Assembly: GCA_964516135.1 (NCBI GenBank)
Contig: CAZEWN010000006.1
Location: forward strand, 58,503-122,502
Reading direction: 5' to 3'
From: 34-65-8 sp964516135
GTDB taxonomy: Bacteria > Pseudomonadota > Alphaproteobacteria > Sphingomonadales > Sphingomonadaceae
Length of the DNA stretch: 64,000 bases
Part shown: piece by piece, positions 51,614-60,193 of the stretch
Numbering within the stretch: the first letter of the stretch is position 1
Layout of the letters: each line of letters starts with the position of its first letter
The notes under the pieces: model-generated
Seen by the model: only the letters and a program-made list of their open reading frames with translations
What the model was told of the DNA's origin: nothing
Database searches by the model: none
Translations under genes and position numbers: made by a program

Positions 51614-52092
51614 CGATCTTCCCCGGCAGGCTGGACCTGCGCTTCGAATGCGTGCTTGCCGCCACCTGACACGGTCAGGACCACTTCGGTGGTGCCGCCA
51701 GCCGCGACATCGGGTGAAAGATTGTTGGCCATCAGGTGGTTGCCGCCGGGCTCGAACTTCACGCGGTCCCCCTTCTTGAGCGGCAGCGGCTGCATCGCCT
51801 GCATCTGCATTTCGCCTGCCCACTCGCCGTACTGATGGAATTCGGCGCTTTCCGCGCCTGCCACCGTGGCGCGGTTGAGCGCAATCTGGCGATCTCCGTC
51901 ATAAGCCAGGTCGAAATAAACAACGCCGGGATTGCCCGCGACAGCGGGCAGGATCAGGCGCGCGTCCGTGATCGTCATCCCCTCGATCGCGTTTTCCGCG
52001 GCGGCCACAGGTTCAGCCGTCTCGCCCCCGCACGAGACGAGCCCGATTGCCCCAAATAAGAGCGCGGCGGCGGCAATGGCAGTCCTGTTCAC
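51610..52092 (-). CDS. Copper chaperone PCu(A)C family lipoprotein
   Basis: A 160-residue periplasmic lipoprotein (IAAAALLFGAIGLVSC) of the PCuAC/SCO1-associated family. The metal ligands follow the family H(M)X10-M-X21-H-X-M pattern: FHQYGEWAGEMQMQAM and GGNHLMANNL. It delivers copper to the cytochrome oxidase CuA site. GTG 52092 is preferred with GGGAG upstream. It is divergent from dnaK. Confidence 0.88.
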   Translation of the reverse strand: MNRTAIAAAALLFGAIGLVSCGGETAEPVAAAENAIEGMTITDARLILPAVAGNPGVVYFDLAYDGDRQIALNRATVAGAESAEFHQYGEWAGEMQMQAMQPLPLKKGDRVKFEPGGNHLMANNLSPDVAAGGTTEVVLTVSGGGKHAFEAQVQPAGEDR

Positions 52093-52142
52093 GGCCCAAT
52101 TCTCCCTGTTTCGTGGTGCGGGACACCTAGCCCGCGCCATGT

Positions 52143-52172
52143 CTTGTGCCAATAAAAACCGCACCTATATCG
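52143..52172 (+). promoter_or_regulatory. RpoH (sigma-32) type promoter of dnaK
   Basis: CTTG (52143-52146) is followed after 17 bases by CCTATATCG (52164-52172), matching the alphaproteobacterial RpoH consensus CTTG-N17-CYTATNTNNG except at the last base. Transcription would start near 52178, leaving an 85-base leader before the dnaK ATG. Confidence 0.7.
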
Positions 52173-52263
52173 CCCCCGTTCAACGAGCCGCCAAATGCGC
52201 CTGCCGACAGTCGGGGGCGCGAGCGGGCGGTGTCCAACCAACGTAATCCAGAGTGGGGAAATA

Positions 52264-54192
52264 ATGGCCAAAGTTATCGGTATCGACCTCGGCACCACCA
52301 ATTCCTGCGTCGCCGTGATGGACGGCGGCAAGCCCAAGGTCATCGAGAATTCCGAAGGCGCGCGGACGACTCCTTCGATCGTCGCCTTTACCAAGGACGG
52401 CGAGCGCCTGATCGGGCAGCCCGCCAAGCGCCAGGCGGTCACCAACGGCGACAACACGATCTTCGCGGTGAAGCGCCTGATCGGCCGCCGGTTCGACGAT
52501 CCCGTGACCAAGAAGGATACCGAACTGGTCCCCTACACCATCGTCAAGGGCAAGAACGGCGACGCCTGGGTCAAGGCGGGTGGCGAGGACTATTCGCCCA
52601 GCCAGATTTCGGCCTTCATCCTCCAGAAGATGAAGGAGACCGCTGAAAGCTATCTCGGCGAAACCGTGACTCAGGCGGTCATCACCGTGCCTGCATACTT
52701 CAACGACGCGCAGCGCCAGGCGACCAAGGACGCCGGGCAGATCGCGGGTCTCGAAGTGCTGCGCATCATCAACGAACCGACTGCCGCCGCACTCGCCTAC
52801 GGGCTCGAAAAGGACGACGGCAAGACCATCGCGGTCTACGACCTTGGCGGCGGCACGTTCGACGTCTCGGTGCTGGAAATCGGCGACGGCGTGTTCGAGG
52901 TGAAGTCGACCAACGGCGACACGTTCCTGGGCGGCGAAGACTTCGACAGCGCGATCGTCGAATACCTGGCAGACGAGTTCAAGAAGAAGGAGAACATGGA
53001 TCTCCGGACGGACAAGCTCGCCCTGCAGCGTCTCAAGGAAGCGGCCGAAAAGGCCAAGATCGAGCTGTCGTCGAGCGCGCAGACCGAGATCAACCTGCCC
53101 TTCATCACCGCGCGCATGGAAGGTGGCAGCACCACTCCGCTGCATCTGGTCGAAACGCTGACCCGCTCAAAGCTGGAGCAGCTCGTGGGCGACCTGATCA
53201 AGCGCACGCTCGAACCGTGCAAGAAGGCGTTGGCCGATGCCGGGCTCGACAAGGGCGGCATCGACGAGGTCGTGCTGGTCGGCGGGATGACCCGCATGCC
53301 GAAGGTGCGCGAAGTGGTCGAGGAGTTCTTCGGCAAGAAGCCGCACACCGGCGTCAACCCGGATGAAGTCGTGGCGATGGGTGCGGCGATCCAGGCGGGC
53401 GTCCTCCAGGGCGACGTCAAGGACGTGCTGCTGCTCGACGTGACTCCGCTGTCGCTCGGCATCGAAACGCTTGGCGGCGTGTTCACCCGGATGATCGACC
53501 GCAACACCACGATCCCGACCAAGAAGACGCAGACCTACTCGACTGCCGAGGACAATCAGCAAGCCGTGACGATCCGCGTGTTCCAGGGCGAGCGCGAGAT
53601 GGCGGCGGACAACAAGATGCTGGGTCAGTTCGATCTGCTCGGCATCCCGCCCGCACCGCGCGGCGTGCCGCAGATCGAGGTTACCTTCGACATCGATGCC
53701 AACGGCATCGTGAACGTCAGTGCCAAGGACAAGGGCACCGGCAAGGAGCAGCAGATCAAGATCCAGGCCAGTGGCGGCCTTTCGGACTCCGACATCGAAC
53801 AGATGGTCCAGGACGCCGAAAAGTTCGCCGAAGAGGACAAGCAGCGCCGCGCGAAGGTGGAGGCCCGTAACCAGGCCGACAGCCTGGTCCACGCGACGCA
53901 GAAGCAGCTCGACGAGCACGGCGACAAGATCAGCGCCGACCTCAAGGGCCAGGTCGAAGCCGCGCTGGCCGAGGCCAGGACTGCGCTCGAAGGTGACGAT
54001 GCCGATGCGATCAACGCCAAGGCCCAGGCACTGACCGAAGTCGCGATGAAGATGGGTCAGGAGATTTACCAGCAGGAGCAGGCAGCTGCTTCGTCCGGAG
54101 CCTCCGACACCGCTGATGCGGGCGCCGACAAGGTCGACGATGACGTGGTCGACGCGGAATTCTCCGAAGTCGAAGACGACAAGAAGGGCTGA
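52264..54192 (+). CDS. dnaK: Chaperone protein DnaK
   Basis: A 642-residue Hsp70. ATPase signatures: MAKVIGIDLGTTNSC (1-15), VYDLGGGTFDVSVLEI, VVLVGGMTRMPKVREVV; interdomain linker DVKDVLLLDVTPLSLG; substrate-binding domain and acidic C-terminal tail ending DKKG. ATG 52264 follows GTGGGGAAATA. It works with DnaJ (next gene) and GrpE (3 kb upstream), so all three partners are in the window. Confidence 0.98.
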   Translation: MAKVIGIDLGTTNSCVAVMDGGKPKVIENSEGARTTPSIVAFTKDGERLIGQPAKRQAVTNGDNTIFAVKRLIGRRFDDPVTKKDTELVPYTIVKGKNGDAWVKAGGEDYSPSQISAFILQKMKETAESYLGETVTQAVITVPAYFNDAQRQATKDAGQIAGLEVLRIINEPTAAALAYGLEKDDGKTIAVYDLGGGTFDVSVLEIGDGVFEVKSTNGDTFLGGEDFDSAIVEYLADEFKKKENMDLRTDKLALQRLKEAAEKAKIELSSSAQTEINLPFITARMEGGSTTPLHLVETLTRSKLEQLVGDLIKRTLEPCKKALADAGLDKGGIDEVVLVGGMTRMPKVREVVEEFFGKKPHTGVNPDEVVAMGAAIQAGVLQGDVKDVLLLDVTPLSLGIETLGGVFTRMIDRNTTIPTKKTQTYSTAEDNQQAVTIRVFQGEREMAADNKMLGQFDLLGIPPAPRGVPQIEVTFDIDANGIVNVSAKDKGTGKEQQIKIQASGGLSDSDIEQMVQDAEKFAEEDKQRRAKVEARNQADSLVHATQKQLDEHGDKISADLKGQVEAALAEARTALEGDDADAINAKAQALTEVAMKMGQEIYQQEQAAASSGASDTADAGADKVDDDVVDAEFSEVEDDKKG

Positions 54193-54202
54193 GGAAACTC
54201 CT

Positions 54203-54300
54203 CCCTCTCCCCTTCAGGGAGAGGGTCGGGGAGAGGGGGTTGTTGATGATGCGGGTTTTACTTTCCCCTCATCCAACCCTCTCCCCTGAAGGGGAGAGGG
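54203..54300. repeat. GC-rich double palindrome between dnaK and dnaJ
   Basis: Two hairpins: CCCTCTCCC-N5-GGGAGAGGG (54203-54225) and CCCTCTCCCC-TGAA-GGGGAGAGGG (54277-54300). Their arms can also cross-pair. The second is followed by CTTTTTG and then the dnaJ ATG, so it doubles as a terminator-like structure and hides the purine-rich dnaJ ribosome-binding site in its 3' arm. It resembles, but differs from, the element inside glyS. Confidence 0.85.
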
Positions 54301-54307
54301 CTTTTTG

Positions 54308-55435
54308 ATGGCTTCCACCGAACTCGATTACTACGAGCTGCTTGGCGTTTCGCGTGATGCGGACGACCGGACGATCAAGGCCGCCTATCGCAAGCTGGCG
54401 ATGGAGCATCATCCCGACCGCAACCAGGGCTGCAAGGACAACGAGGCCAAGTTCAAGGCGGTAAGCGCCGCCTACGACTGCCTCAAGGATCCGCAGAAAC
54501 GCGCTGCTTACGACCGTTTCGGTCACCGCGCCTACGAGCAAGGTATGTCGGGCGGCGGCGGGCATGGGCCGGGTGCCGATTTCGGGGACATCGGCGACAT
54601 TTTCGAAACAATCTTTGGCAGTGCCTTCGGTGGCGGGGGTGGGCGCCAGCAGGCCCGGCGCGGCGCGGACCTACGGTACGACATGGAAGTGACGCTGGAG
54701 GAAGCGTTCCATGGCAAAAAAGCCGGGATCGAGATTGAGGTCTCGCAAAATTGCGACACCTGCTTCGGCTCGGGCGCAACGCCCGGCACCTCCACCCGCG
54801 GCTGCAAGTTATGCAACGGCTATGGCAAGGTCCGCGCAAAACAGGGCTTCTTCGTGGTCGAGCGACCATGCCCCAATTGCCACGGGCGTGGCGAGGTTCT
54901 CGAAAGCCCGTGCCGTGATTGCGGGGGCGAGGGGCGGGTTGATAAGCCGCAATCGCTTGAGGTGGAGGTGCCGCCGGGCGTCGACACCGGCACGCGCATC
55001 CGCCTGTCGGGCAAGGGCGAAGCAGGGCCGCGCGGTGCCCCGCCGGGCGACCTTTACATTTTCGTTCACGTGAAGCCGCACGCCGTTTTCCAGCGTGAAG
55101 GCACGACGCTTGGCACTCGCGTGCCGATCAGCTTCACCACCGCCGCGTTGGGCGGCTGCGTCGAAATTCCCGATCTCGACGGTGAGACGAACTCGATCGA
55201 GATCCCTGCCGGCATCCAGTCGGGCAAGCAGCTTCGCAAGCGCGGCGCCGGGATGCCGATACTCCAAGGGCGCGGACGCGGCGACCTGGTGGTCGAAATT
55301 CAGGTAGAGACGCCAACCAAGCTCACCAAGGCGCAGCGCGAGTTGCTGGAACAGTTCCGCGAAACCGAGACGGGGGACGAATGCCCTGAAAGTCGGGGAT
55401 TTTTCGACCGGCTGAAAGACGCTTTCGGCGGTTAG
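54308..55435 (+). CDS. dnaJ: Chaperone protein DnaJ
   Basis: A 375-residue type I DnaJ. The J domain has the HPD motif (MEHHPDRNQG), a Gly-rich linker (MSGGGGHGPGADFGDI), four zinc CxxCxGxG repeats (CDTCFGSGA, CKLCNGYGK, CPNCHGRGE, CRDCGGEGR) and the C-terminal client-binding half. ATG 54308 is chosen over TTG 54305. Its TAG overlaps the patatin gene stop in convergent orientation. Confidence 0.97.
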   Translation: MASTELDYYELLGVSRDADDRTIKAAYRKLAMEHHPDRNQGCKDNEAKFKAVSAAYDCLKDPQKRAAYDRFGHRAYEQGMSGGGGHGPGADFGDIGDIFETIFGSAFGGGGGRQQARRGADLRYDMEVTLEEAFHGKKAGIEIEVSQNCDTCFGSGATPGTSTRGCKLCNGYGKVRAKQGFFVVERPCPNCHGRGEVLESPCRDCGGEGRVDKPQSLEVEVPPGVDTGTRIRLSGKGEAGPRGAPPGDLYIFVHVKPHAVFQREGTTLGTRVPISFTTAALGGCVEIPDLDGETNSIEIPAGIQSGKQLRKRGAGMPILQGRGRGDLVVEIQVETPTKLTKAQRELLEQFRETETGDECPESRGFFDRLKDAFGG

Positions 55436-57750
55436 CCGAGCTTTCGTAGCACTTCGTTCCGGATGCGCGGCAGCATCGCCCTATCGGCGGTCAGGCGCCC
55501 CTCTTCCTCGTCCAGGATCGCCATGAACGCGCGGCGCTTGAACCCGCGCACGGCATCCGTTTCGAGCGGGCTCTCCACTGTGGAGCAAACCAGGTCGATC
55601 ATCCGCTCGGCGCCGTGCAGGCGGCCCCACAGGTAATCGTTCTCGCGATAGGAACGGCTGAAAAACGCGCCGAAGTTATAGAATTCGACCCCGCGCAATG
55701 TCGCCCGCGTTCCACCTTCGCGGATCGATCGCGCATCGTCGGGGCTTATCCGGTCAACCTTGATCGGATCGAACTCGGTCAGGCCCTCGTGCTTCATCAG
55801 CGGCAGCGTCGCTACATCATAGTATGGAAACCCGAGATAGGTCAGCAACATGCGGCGACGCAGGTTCTTTGGCATGGCATCGAGCGCCTCGGCGAGCCGG
55901 ACCTCGGCCAGCACGTCGGTCTCAGGCAGCAATCGCCGGGCCGACAGCATATCGAGCACGCGCGCCGGTTCATCGAACACCGCTGCCGCCGCATCCTCGA
56001 AGCCTTCGCCCAGCGTGCGGTCATCCTCGCGTTCGAAATAGAGCGCCAGGATCGCGTAAATCCGATCGCGCGCCGCATCCACCGCCGCATCGTCAATCTC
56101 GGGATCGGCATCCCAGTCGCGTGCCAGGCGACGCGCGAGCAAACGCAGGCGACGGACGCGGAACCCGATGTCGTGCGCGCGGAAAAACGCCACGCCCTCG
56201 TCGCTTATGCTCCCGCTGTTGCCAGTCAGCGTGCCGAGCCCGCGCTCCGTCAGCGCGGCACGCAGCGCGGTCACGATCGGTGCCGATCCTGGAAGTTCGA
56301 GCCCCGGCGCGGCGTGATGGATCACTTGCGCGAGTTGTTCGAGAATGCCTGAGAATTTGGCCTGCGCGTAGGAATTGAACGCGTACCCGGCGCCTTGAAC
56401 AGCCGCAAGCTGCGCCTTGTTGCGCCATGCGGCGAGCCGCCTTGGGGTGGGTTTGTCGAGGAACAGGGTGTAGCCGAACAGACGTTCGACTTGCGCTTCC
56501 ACCTCCGGACGCAACGCGGCGATCATCCGGCTCAGGCGATCGGCCTCGCGCGATTGCTGCTCGATCGTTTCGAGGTTGTCGCGGATCGGTTGTTCGCGCG
56601 GGATGGTCGAGAGCGAACCGAAGATCGCGCCGAAGAATCCAACCGGTCGATCGAGGCTGGCGTCGAGTGAACCGATGCGGTCGGGGCGCGGATCGACGTA
56701 AATGAAGCGACGGTCCACTTCGCGTTGCGCCGGCCGGCCACGCAGCGCGCGGATGGCTCCATCAAACGGCTTGTTGACCAGCACCGAACCATCGACGAGC
56801 GACACGCGCTCCGCGCGTCCGGCGCGTGCATGGGCCGGCATGATCCGCTGGACGAAGGTGTCGCGGCCCGGCCAGCCTCCGGCCCGATCGGCGGCAAGAC
56901 GGTCGATCTCATCGAGCCGCAGGGGTGGAAACGCACCCGGGAAACTCGCCGTGGCGCGCGCGGCAAACGTCAGTTCAAGCGGATCCGCCAATGCTTTTCC
57001 AGGCTCTGCCGGGGCAATCGCGGAAAATGTCAGCGGCAAGCGGTGCTCCGTCTCCTCGACCACCGGTGGGCTGTTGAGGCGCAGCAGCTCGGGATGGCCG
57101 CGAAAATCGGTTGCGGTGACGAACAGGTCCAGCGGGTGCCCCGGTGGCAGCAGCGGTGCCTCCACCGGAGCGGCCGCCATCGCCGCGAGTGCATCGTGGA
57201 TCAAGCGCGAAAACCCCGCGCCCGAGAAAGGCGGCTCGAACCAGCGCCCGCGAACGAAGTGTGAGACCTTTCGCCGCACTTCCTCTCGCGTTTCAGGGGC
57301 AACCGTTTCCGACACCGCGTTGCCCGGTCGCTTGAACAGCCACCAGGCGATCGGCTGCGCCCACAGTTTGGCAAAGCGCCACACGGGCCGAGCATCGGGA
57401 TCGAGCAGCCGGTCGACGTCCGCATTGTCGAGCCACATCGCGGTCAACGGATCGAGCGACTGGCCTGAATGCACGGCTTGGGCCAGGAACACCGCATTGA
57501 TTCCGCCCGCACTGGCGCCCGAGAGTATGTCGGGCAAGACCCGCAGCTTCAGCCCGTTTCGCCCGGCTATCTGGGCAAGGAGATCGGCGTAAACCCGGGC
57601 CACGCCGCCAGCGGTCGGCTCACCGGTGTGGAACCCGCGGCTGGCACGGGCCAGGTGCCACACCTCCTTCGTAACGCCGTGCATGTAAACCGCCAGGCTA
57701 ACCCCACCATAACAGACAAGCGCTAGGCGCAATTCCTTCTGCCGCATCAT
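55432..57750 (-). CDS. Patatin-like phospholipase, DUF3376 type
   Basis: A 772-residue protein beginning MMRQKELRLALVCYGGVSLA. The patatin oxyanion hole is CYGGVSLAVYMHGVTKE, the nucleophile elbow is LSGASAGGINAVFLAQAV (GxSxG) and the catalytic aspartate lies in SLVDGSVLVNKPFDGAIRAL. The rest is a large helical C-terminal part of the DUF3376 type. No signal peptide is seen. It is probably a membrane-associated lipid acyl hydrolase. ATG 57750 and 57747 are equally possible. Confidence 0.87.
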   Translation of the reverse strand: MMRQKELRLALVCYGGVSLAVYMHGVTKEVWHLARASRGFHTGEPTAGGVARVYADLLAQIAGRNGLKLRVLPDILSGASAGGINAVFLAQAVHSGQSLDPLTAMWLDNADVDRLLDPDARPVWRFAKLWAQPIAWWLFKRPGNAVSETVAPETREEVRRKVSHFVRGRWFEPPFSGAGFSRLIHDALAAMAAAPVEAPLLPPGHPLDLFVTATDFRGHPELLRLNSPPVVEETEHRLPLTFSAIAPAEPGKALADPLELTFAARATASFPGAFPPLRLDEIDRLAADRAGGWPGRDTFVQRIMPAHARAGRAERVSLVDGSVLVNKPFDGAIRALRGRPAQREVDRRFIYVDPRPDRIGSLDASLDRPVGFFGAIFGSLSTIPREQPIRDNLETIEQQSREADRLSRMIAALRPEVEAQVERLFGYTLFLDKPTPRRLAAWRNKAQLAAVQGAGYAFNSYAQAKFSGILEQLAQVIHHAAPGLELPGSAPIVTALRAALTERGLGTLTGNSGSISDEGVAFFRAHDIGFRVRRLRLLARRLARDWDADPEIDDAAVDAARDRIYAILALYFEREDDRTLGEGFEDAAAAVFDEPARVLDMLSARRLLPETDVLAEVRLAEALDAMPKNLRRRMLLTYLGFPYYDVATLPLMKHEGLTEFDPIKVDRISPDDARSIREGGTRATLRGVEFYNFGAFFSRSYRENDYLWGRLHGAERMIDLVCSTVESPLETDAVRGFKRRAFMAILDEEEGRLTADRAMLPRIRNEVLRKLG

Positions 57751-57817
57751 CGCAGTTTGGCGGGCAAATCGCCGCAAGGCAATTGCGTTCCATAAATGTT
57801 CCGCGTATCGACGGGGG

Positions 57818-59185
57818 ATGGGTAAGCCGAAAAAGCGTTACGTTTGCCAGGAATGCGGCTCTCTGACAAACCGCTGGCAGGGGCAATGCGCCGATTGCGG
57901 CGAATGGAACACATTGGTCGAGGAAGCGCCCGCGACCGTGTTTTCCCTTAAGCACGATCTTTCCGCCGGCGGTCGGGCGGTCGAATTTGTTGCGCTCGAC
58001 GCGCCATCGGCGCCGCTGCACCGGCGCAGCACCGGGCTGGCGGAATTCGACCGGGCGCTGGGCGGCGGGCTGGTGCCCGGCTCGGCGATCCTGATGGGCG
58101 GCGATCCCGGCATCGGCAAATCGACCCTGCTGCTTCAGGCGGCCGCGGCGGTGGCCAAGGCGGGCGAGCGGACCGTCTATATCAGCGGCGAGGAAGCGGC
58201 AGCGCAGGTTCGCCTGCGCGCCACGCGCCTGGGGGCATCGGACGCGCCAATCCGGCTTGCCGCGGCCACTTCAGTGCGCGATATCCTGACGACGCTGGGT
58301 CAAATGGAACCACCCGCACTGCTGGTGATTGATTCAATCCAGACGATGCACTCCGACACCATCGAAGGCGCGCCAGGCACCGTCAGCCAGGTGCGCGGCT
58401 GCGCGTTCGAACTTATCCGCTACGCCAAGGAAAACGGAGTTGCGCTGGTGCTGGTCGGGCATGTGACCAAGGACGGCAGCATCGCCGGCCCGCGCGTGCT
58501 CGAACACATGGTCGACGTGGTGATGAGTTTCGAAGGGGAGCGCAGCCACCAGTACCGCATCCTGCGGTCCTTGAAGAACCGCTTTGGCCCGGTGGACGAG
58601 ATCGGCGTATTCGCAATGGCGGGCGAAGGGCTGGAGGAGGTCGGCAACCCGTCGCTGCTGTTCCTTTCGGGCCGTGAGGAGGCCATTGCGGGCAGCGCGG
58701 TGTTTCCGGCGCTCGAAGGTACGCGTCCGGTGCTGGTAGAAGTCCAGGCGCTGATCGTGCGGTTGCAATCGGGTGCCACCCCGCGCCGCGCGGTGGTGGG
58801 CTGGGACAGCGGGCGCCTTGCGATGCTGCTGGCCGTGCTTGAGGCGCGTTGCGGGCTCAACTTCAGCTCGGCCGAAGTCTATCTCAATGTGGCGGGCGGT
58901 TATCGTCTGGCCGATCCTGCCGCCGACCTCGCCGTCGCCGCCGCGCTGGTTTCGGCGTTGGCCGACCGTCCGTTGCCGGGCAAGAGCGTGTGGTTCGGCG
59001 AAATCTCGCTGGCCGGGGAAATCCGCCCCGTCGCCCATGCCGCGTTGCGGCTGCGCGAAGCGGCCAAGCTGGGGTTCGAGCGCGGCTTTGGCCCACGCGA
59101 AGGCAGCCAGGGTTCACCAGGTTTTAACTATCGCGGGTTTAACGTTGTCGCCAACCTCGTTGACCGGGTCGTGGCAACGGAATAA
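57818..59185 (+). CDS. radA: DNA repair protein RadA
   Basis: A 455-residue RadA/Sms. The N-terminal zinc finger is CQECGSLTNRWQGQCADCGE, the Walker A is GGDPGIGKSTLLLQ, the KNRFG motif is LKNRFGPVDEIGVF and the C-terminal Lon-like domain has SSAEVYLNVAGGYRLADPAA. It helps process recombination intermediates. The gene is divergent from the patatin gene and followed by cvpA. Confidence 0.95.
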   Translation: MGKPKKRYVCQECGSLTNRWQGQCADCGEWNTLVEEAPATVFSLKHDLSAGGRAVEFVALDAPSAPLHRRSTGLAEFDRALGGGLVPGSAILMGGDPGIGKSTLLLQAAAAVAKAGERTVYISGEEAAAQVRLRATRLGASDAPIRLAAATSVRDILTTLGQMEPPALLVIDSIQTMHSDTIEGAPGTVSQVRGCAFELIRYAKENGVALVLVGHVTKDGSIAGPRVLEHMVDVVMSFEGERSHQYRILRSLKNRFGPVDEIGVFAMAGEGLEEVGNPSLLFLSGREEAIAGSAVFPALEGTRPVLVEVQALIVRLQSGATPRRAVVGWDSGRLAMLLAVLEARCGLNFSSAEVYLNVAGGYRLADPAADLAVAAALVSALADRPLPGKSVWFGEISLAGEIRPVAHAALRLREAAKLGFERGFGPREGSQGSPGFNYRGFNVVANLVDRVVATE

Positions 59186-59198
59186 CCGCAGCGATCGT

Positions 59199-59723
59199 AT
59201 GACGGGCTTCGACATCATCGTTCTCGTGATCGTGGGTGTGGCCGCAGTGGGCGGTTTCATGCGCGGTTTCGTGCAGGAAATCCTGTCGCTCGGCGCGTGG
59301 ATCCTGGCGATTTTCGCGATCCGCTTCCTCCACACCGATCTCTACACCGCGATCGAACCGTATATCGGCACGCAGAGCGGTGCGGCGGTGCTGGCATTCG
59401 TCCTGCTACTCCTGATCCCCTATGCCGCGATGAAGCTCATCGCCGGTCGCTTGGGGGAGAAATCCCGTGCTTCGCTGCTGGGGCCGATCGATCGCGTGCT
59501 CGGCTTTGGATTCGGCGCAATCAAGGGCGCGATCATCGTGGTACTGGCATTCGCCGTGCTGGTGCTGGGCTATGACACGATCTGGGGTGTTCAAGGCCGA
59601 CCGGCGTGGATTTCGACAGCGCGGACCTACGCCGTGGTCAACGCGGCCTCCGACGAACTGGTCGAACTGATAGATTCCCGGCGTAGCCATTCGACCAGCG
59701 ACGCTGAAGCGGCGGGCGAATGA
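59199..59723 (+). CDS. CvpA family membrane protein
   Basis: A 174-residue protein with four hydrophobic segments (DIIVLVIVGVAAVGGFMRGF; ILAIFAIRFL; VLAFVLLLLIPYAAM; GAIIVVLAFAVLVLGYDT), as in CvpA (colicin V production). ATG 59199 is 13 bases after radA. It overlaps the IscU-like gene by ATGA. Its biochemical role is unknown. Confidence 0.87.
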   Translation: MTGFDIIVLVIVGVAAVGGFMRGFVQEILSLGAWILAIFAIRFLHTDLYTAIEPYIGTQSGAAVLAFVLLLLIPYAAMKLIAGRLGEKSRASLLGPIDRVLGFGFGAIKGAIIVVLAFAVLVLGYDTIWGVQGRPAWISTARTYAVVNAASDELVELIDSRRSHSTSDAEAAGE

Positions 59724-60157
59724 GCGCGGCGGCGGGCAGGGCGCTCTACACGCCCGGGCTGCTCGCGCTCGCGGTTGAACTGGCGCGCTATCCGCTCGAT
59801 CCCTCGCTGCCCTACCGCGGCGAGGCGCGTTCCCGGAGTTGCGGCAGCACCATCGATCTCGCGCTTGCGCTCGATCGTGGTGCGCTCAGTGCGATCGGCT
59901 TGCGTGCCCAGGCTTGCGCGGTGGGGCAAGCGGCGGCCGCGATCTTCGCGCGCGAGGCCGTCGGACGGTCGGCACGACAGCTCGAAACAGCCGAGGCCGC
60001 CATCGCCGCATGGCTGGCAGGCACGGGCGGGCGACCGGACTGGCCAGACCTCGCGATGCTGGAACCGGCGCGGGATTATTCCGCGCGGCATGGCGCGATC
60101 ATGCTGCCGTGGAGGGCGGCATTGGCGGCGCTTAACAAGGTCGACGCCGCAAGCTAG
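59720..60157 (+). CDS. IscU/SufU-like iron-sulfur scaffold-related protein
   Basis: A 145-residue NifU-N/IscU-type protein. The two N-terminal cysteines are in RSRSCGSTIDLALAL and RAQACAVGQAAAAIFAREAV. The position of the third cysteine is occupied by His in SARHGAIMLPWRAALAAL, where canonical scaffolds have RxxC. Sphingomonads encode such a divergent copy next to cvpA. It may be a scaffold variant, or may have lost cluster binding. It overlaps cvpA by ATGA. Confidence 0.8.
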   Translation: MSAAAGRALYTPGLLALAVELARYPLDPSLPYRGEARSRSCGSTIDLALALDRGALSAIGLRAQACAVGQAAAAIFAREAVGRSARQLETAEAAIAAWLAGTGGRPDWPDLAMLEPARDYSARHGAIMLPWRAALAALNKVDAAS

Positions 60158-60193
60158 AGCCGGACCGGGATCACTCGGGGAGGCTCAGGGGCC

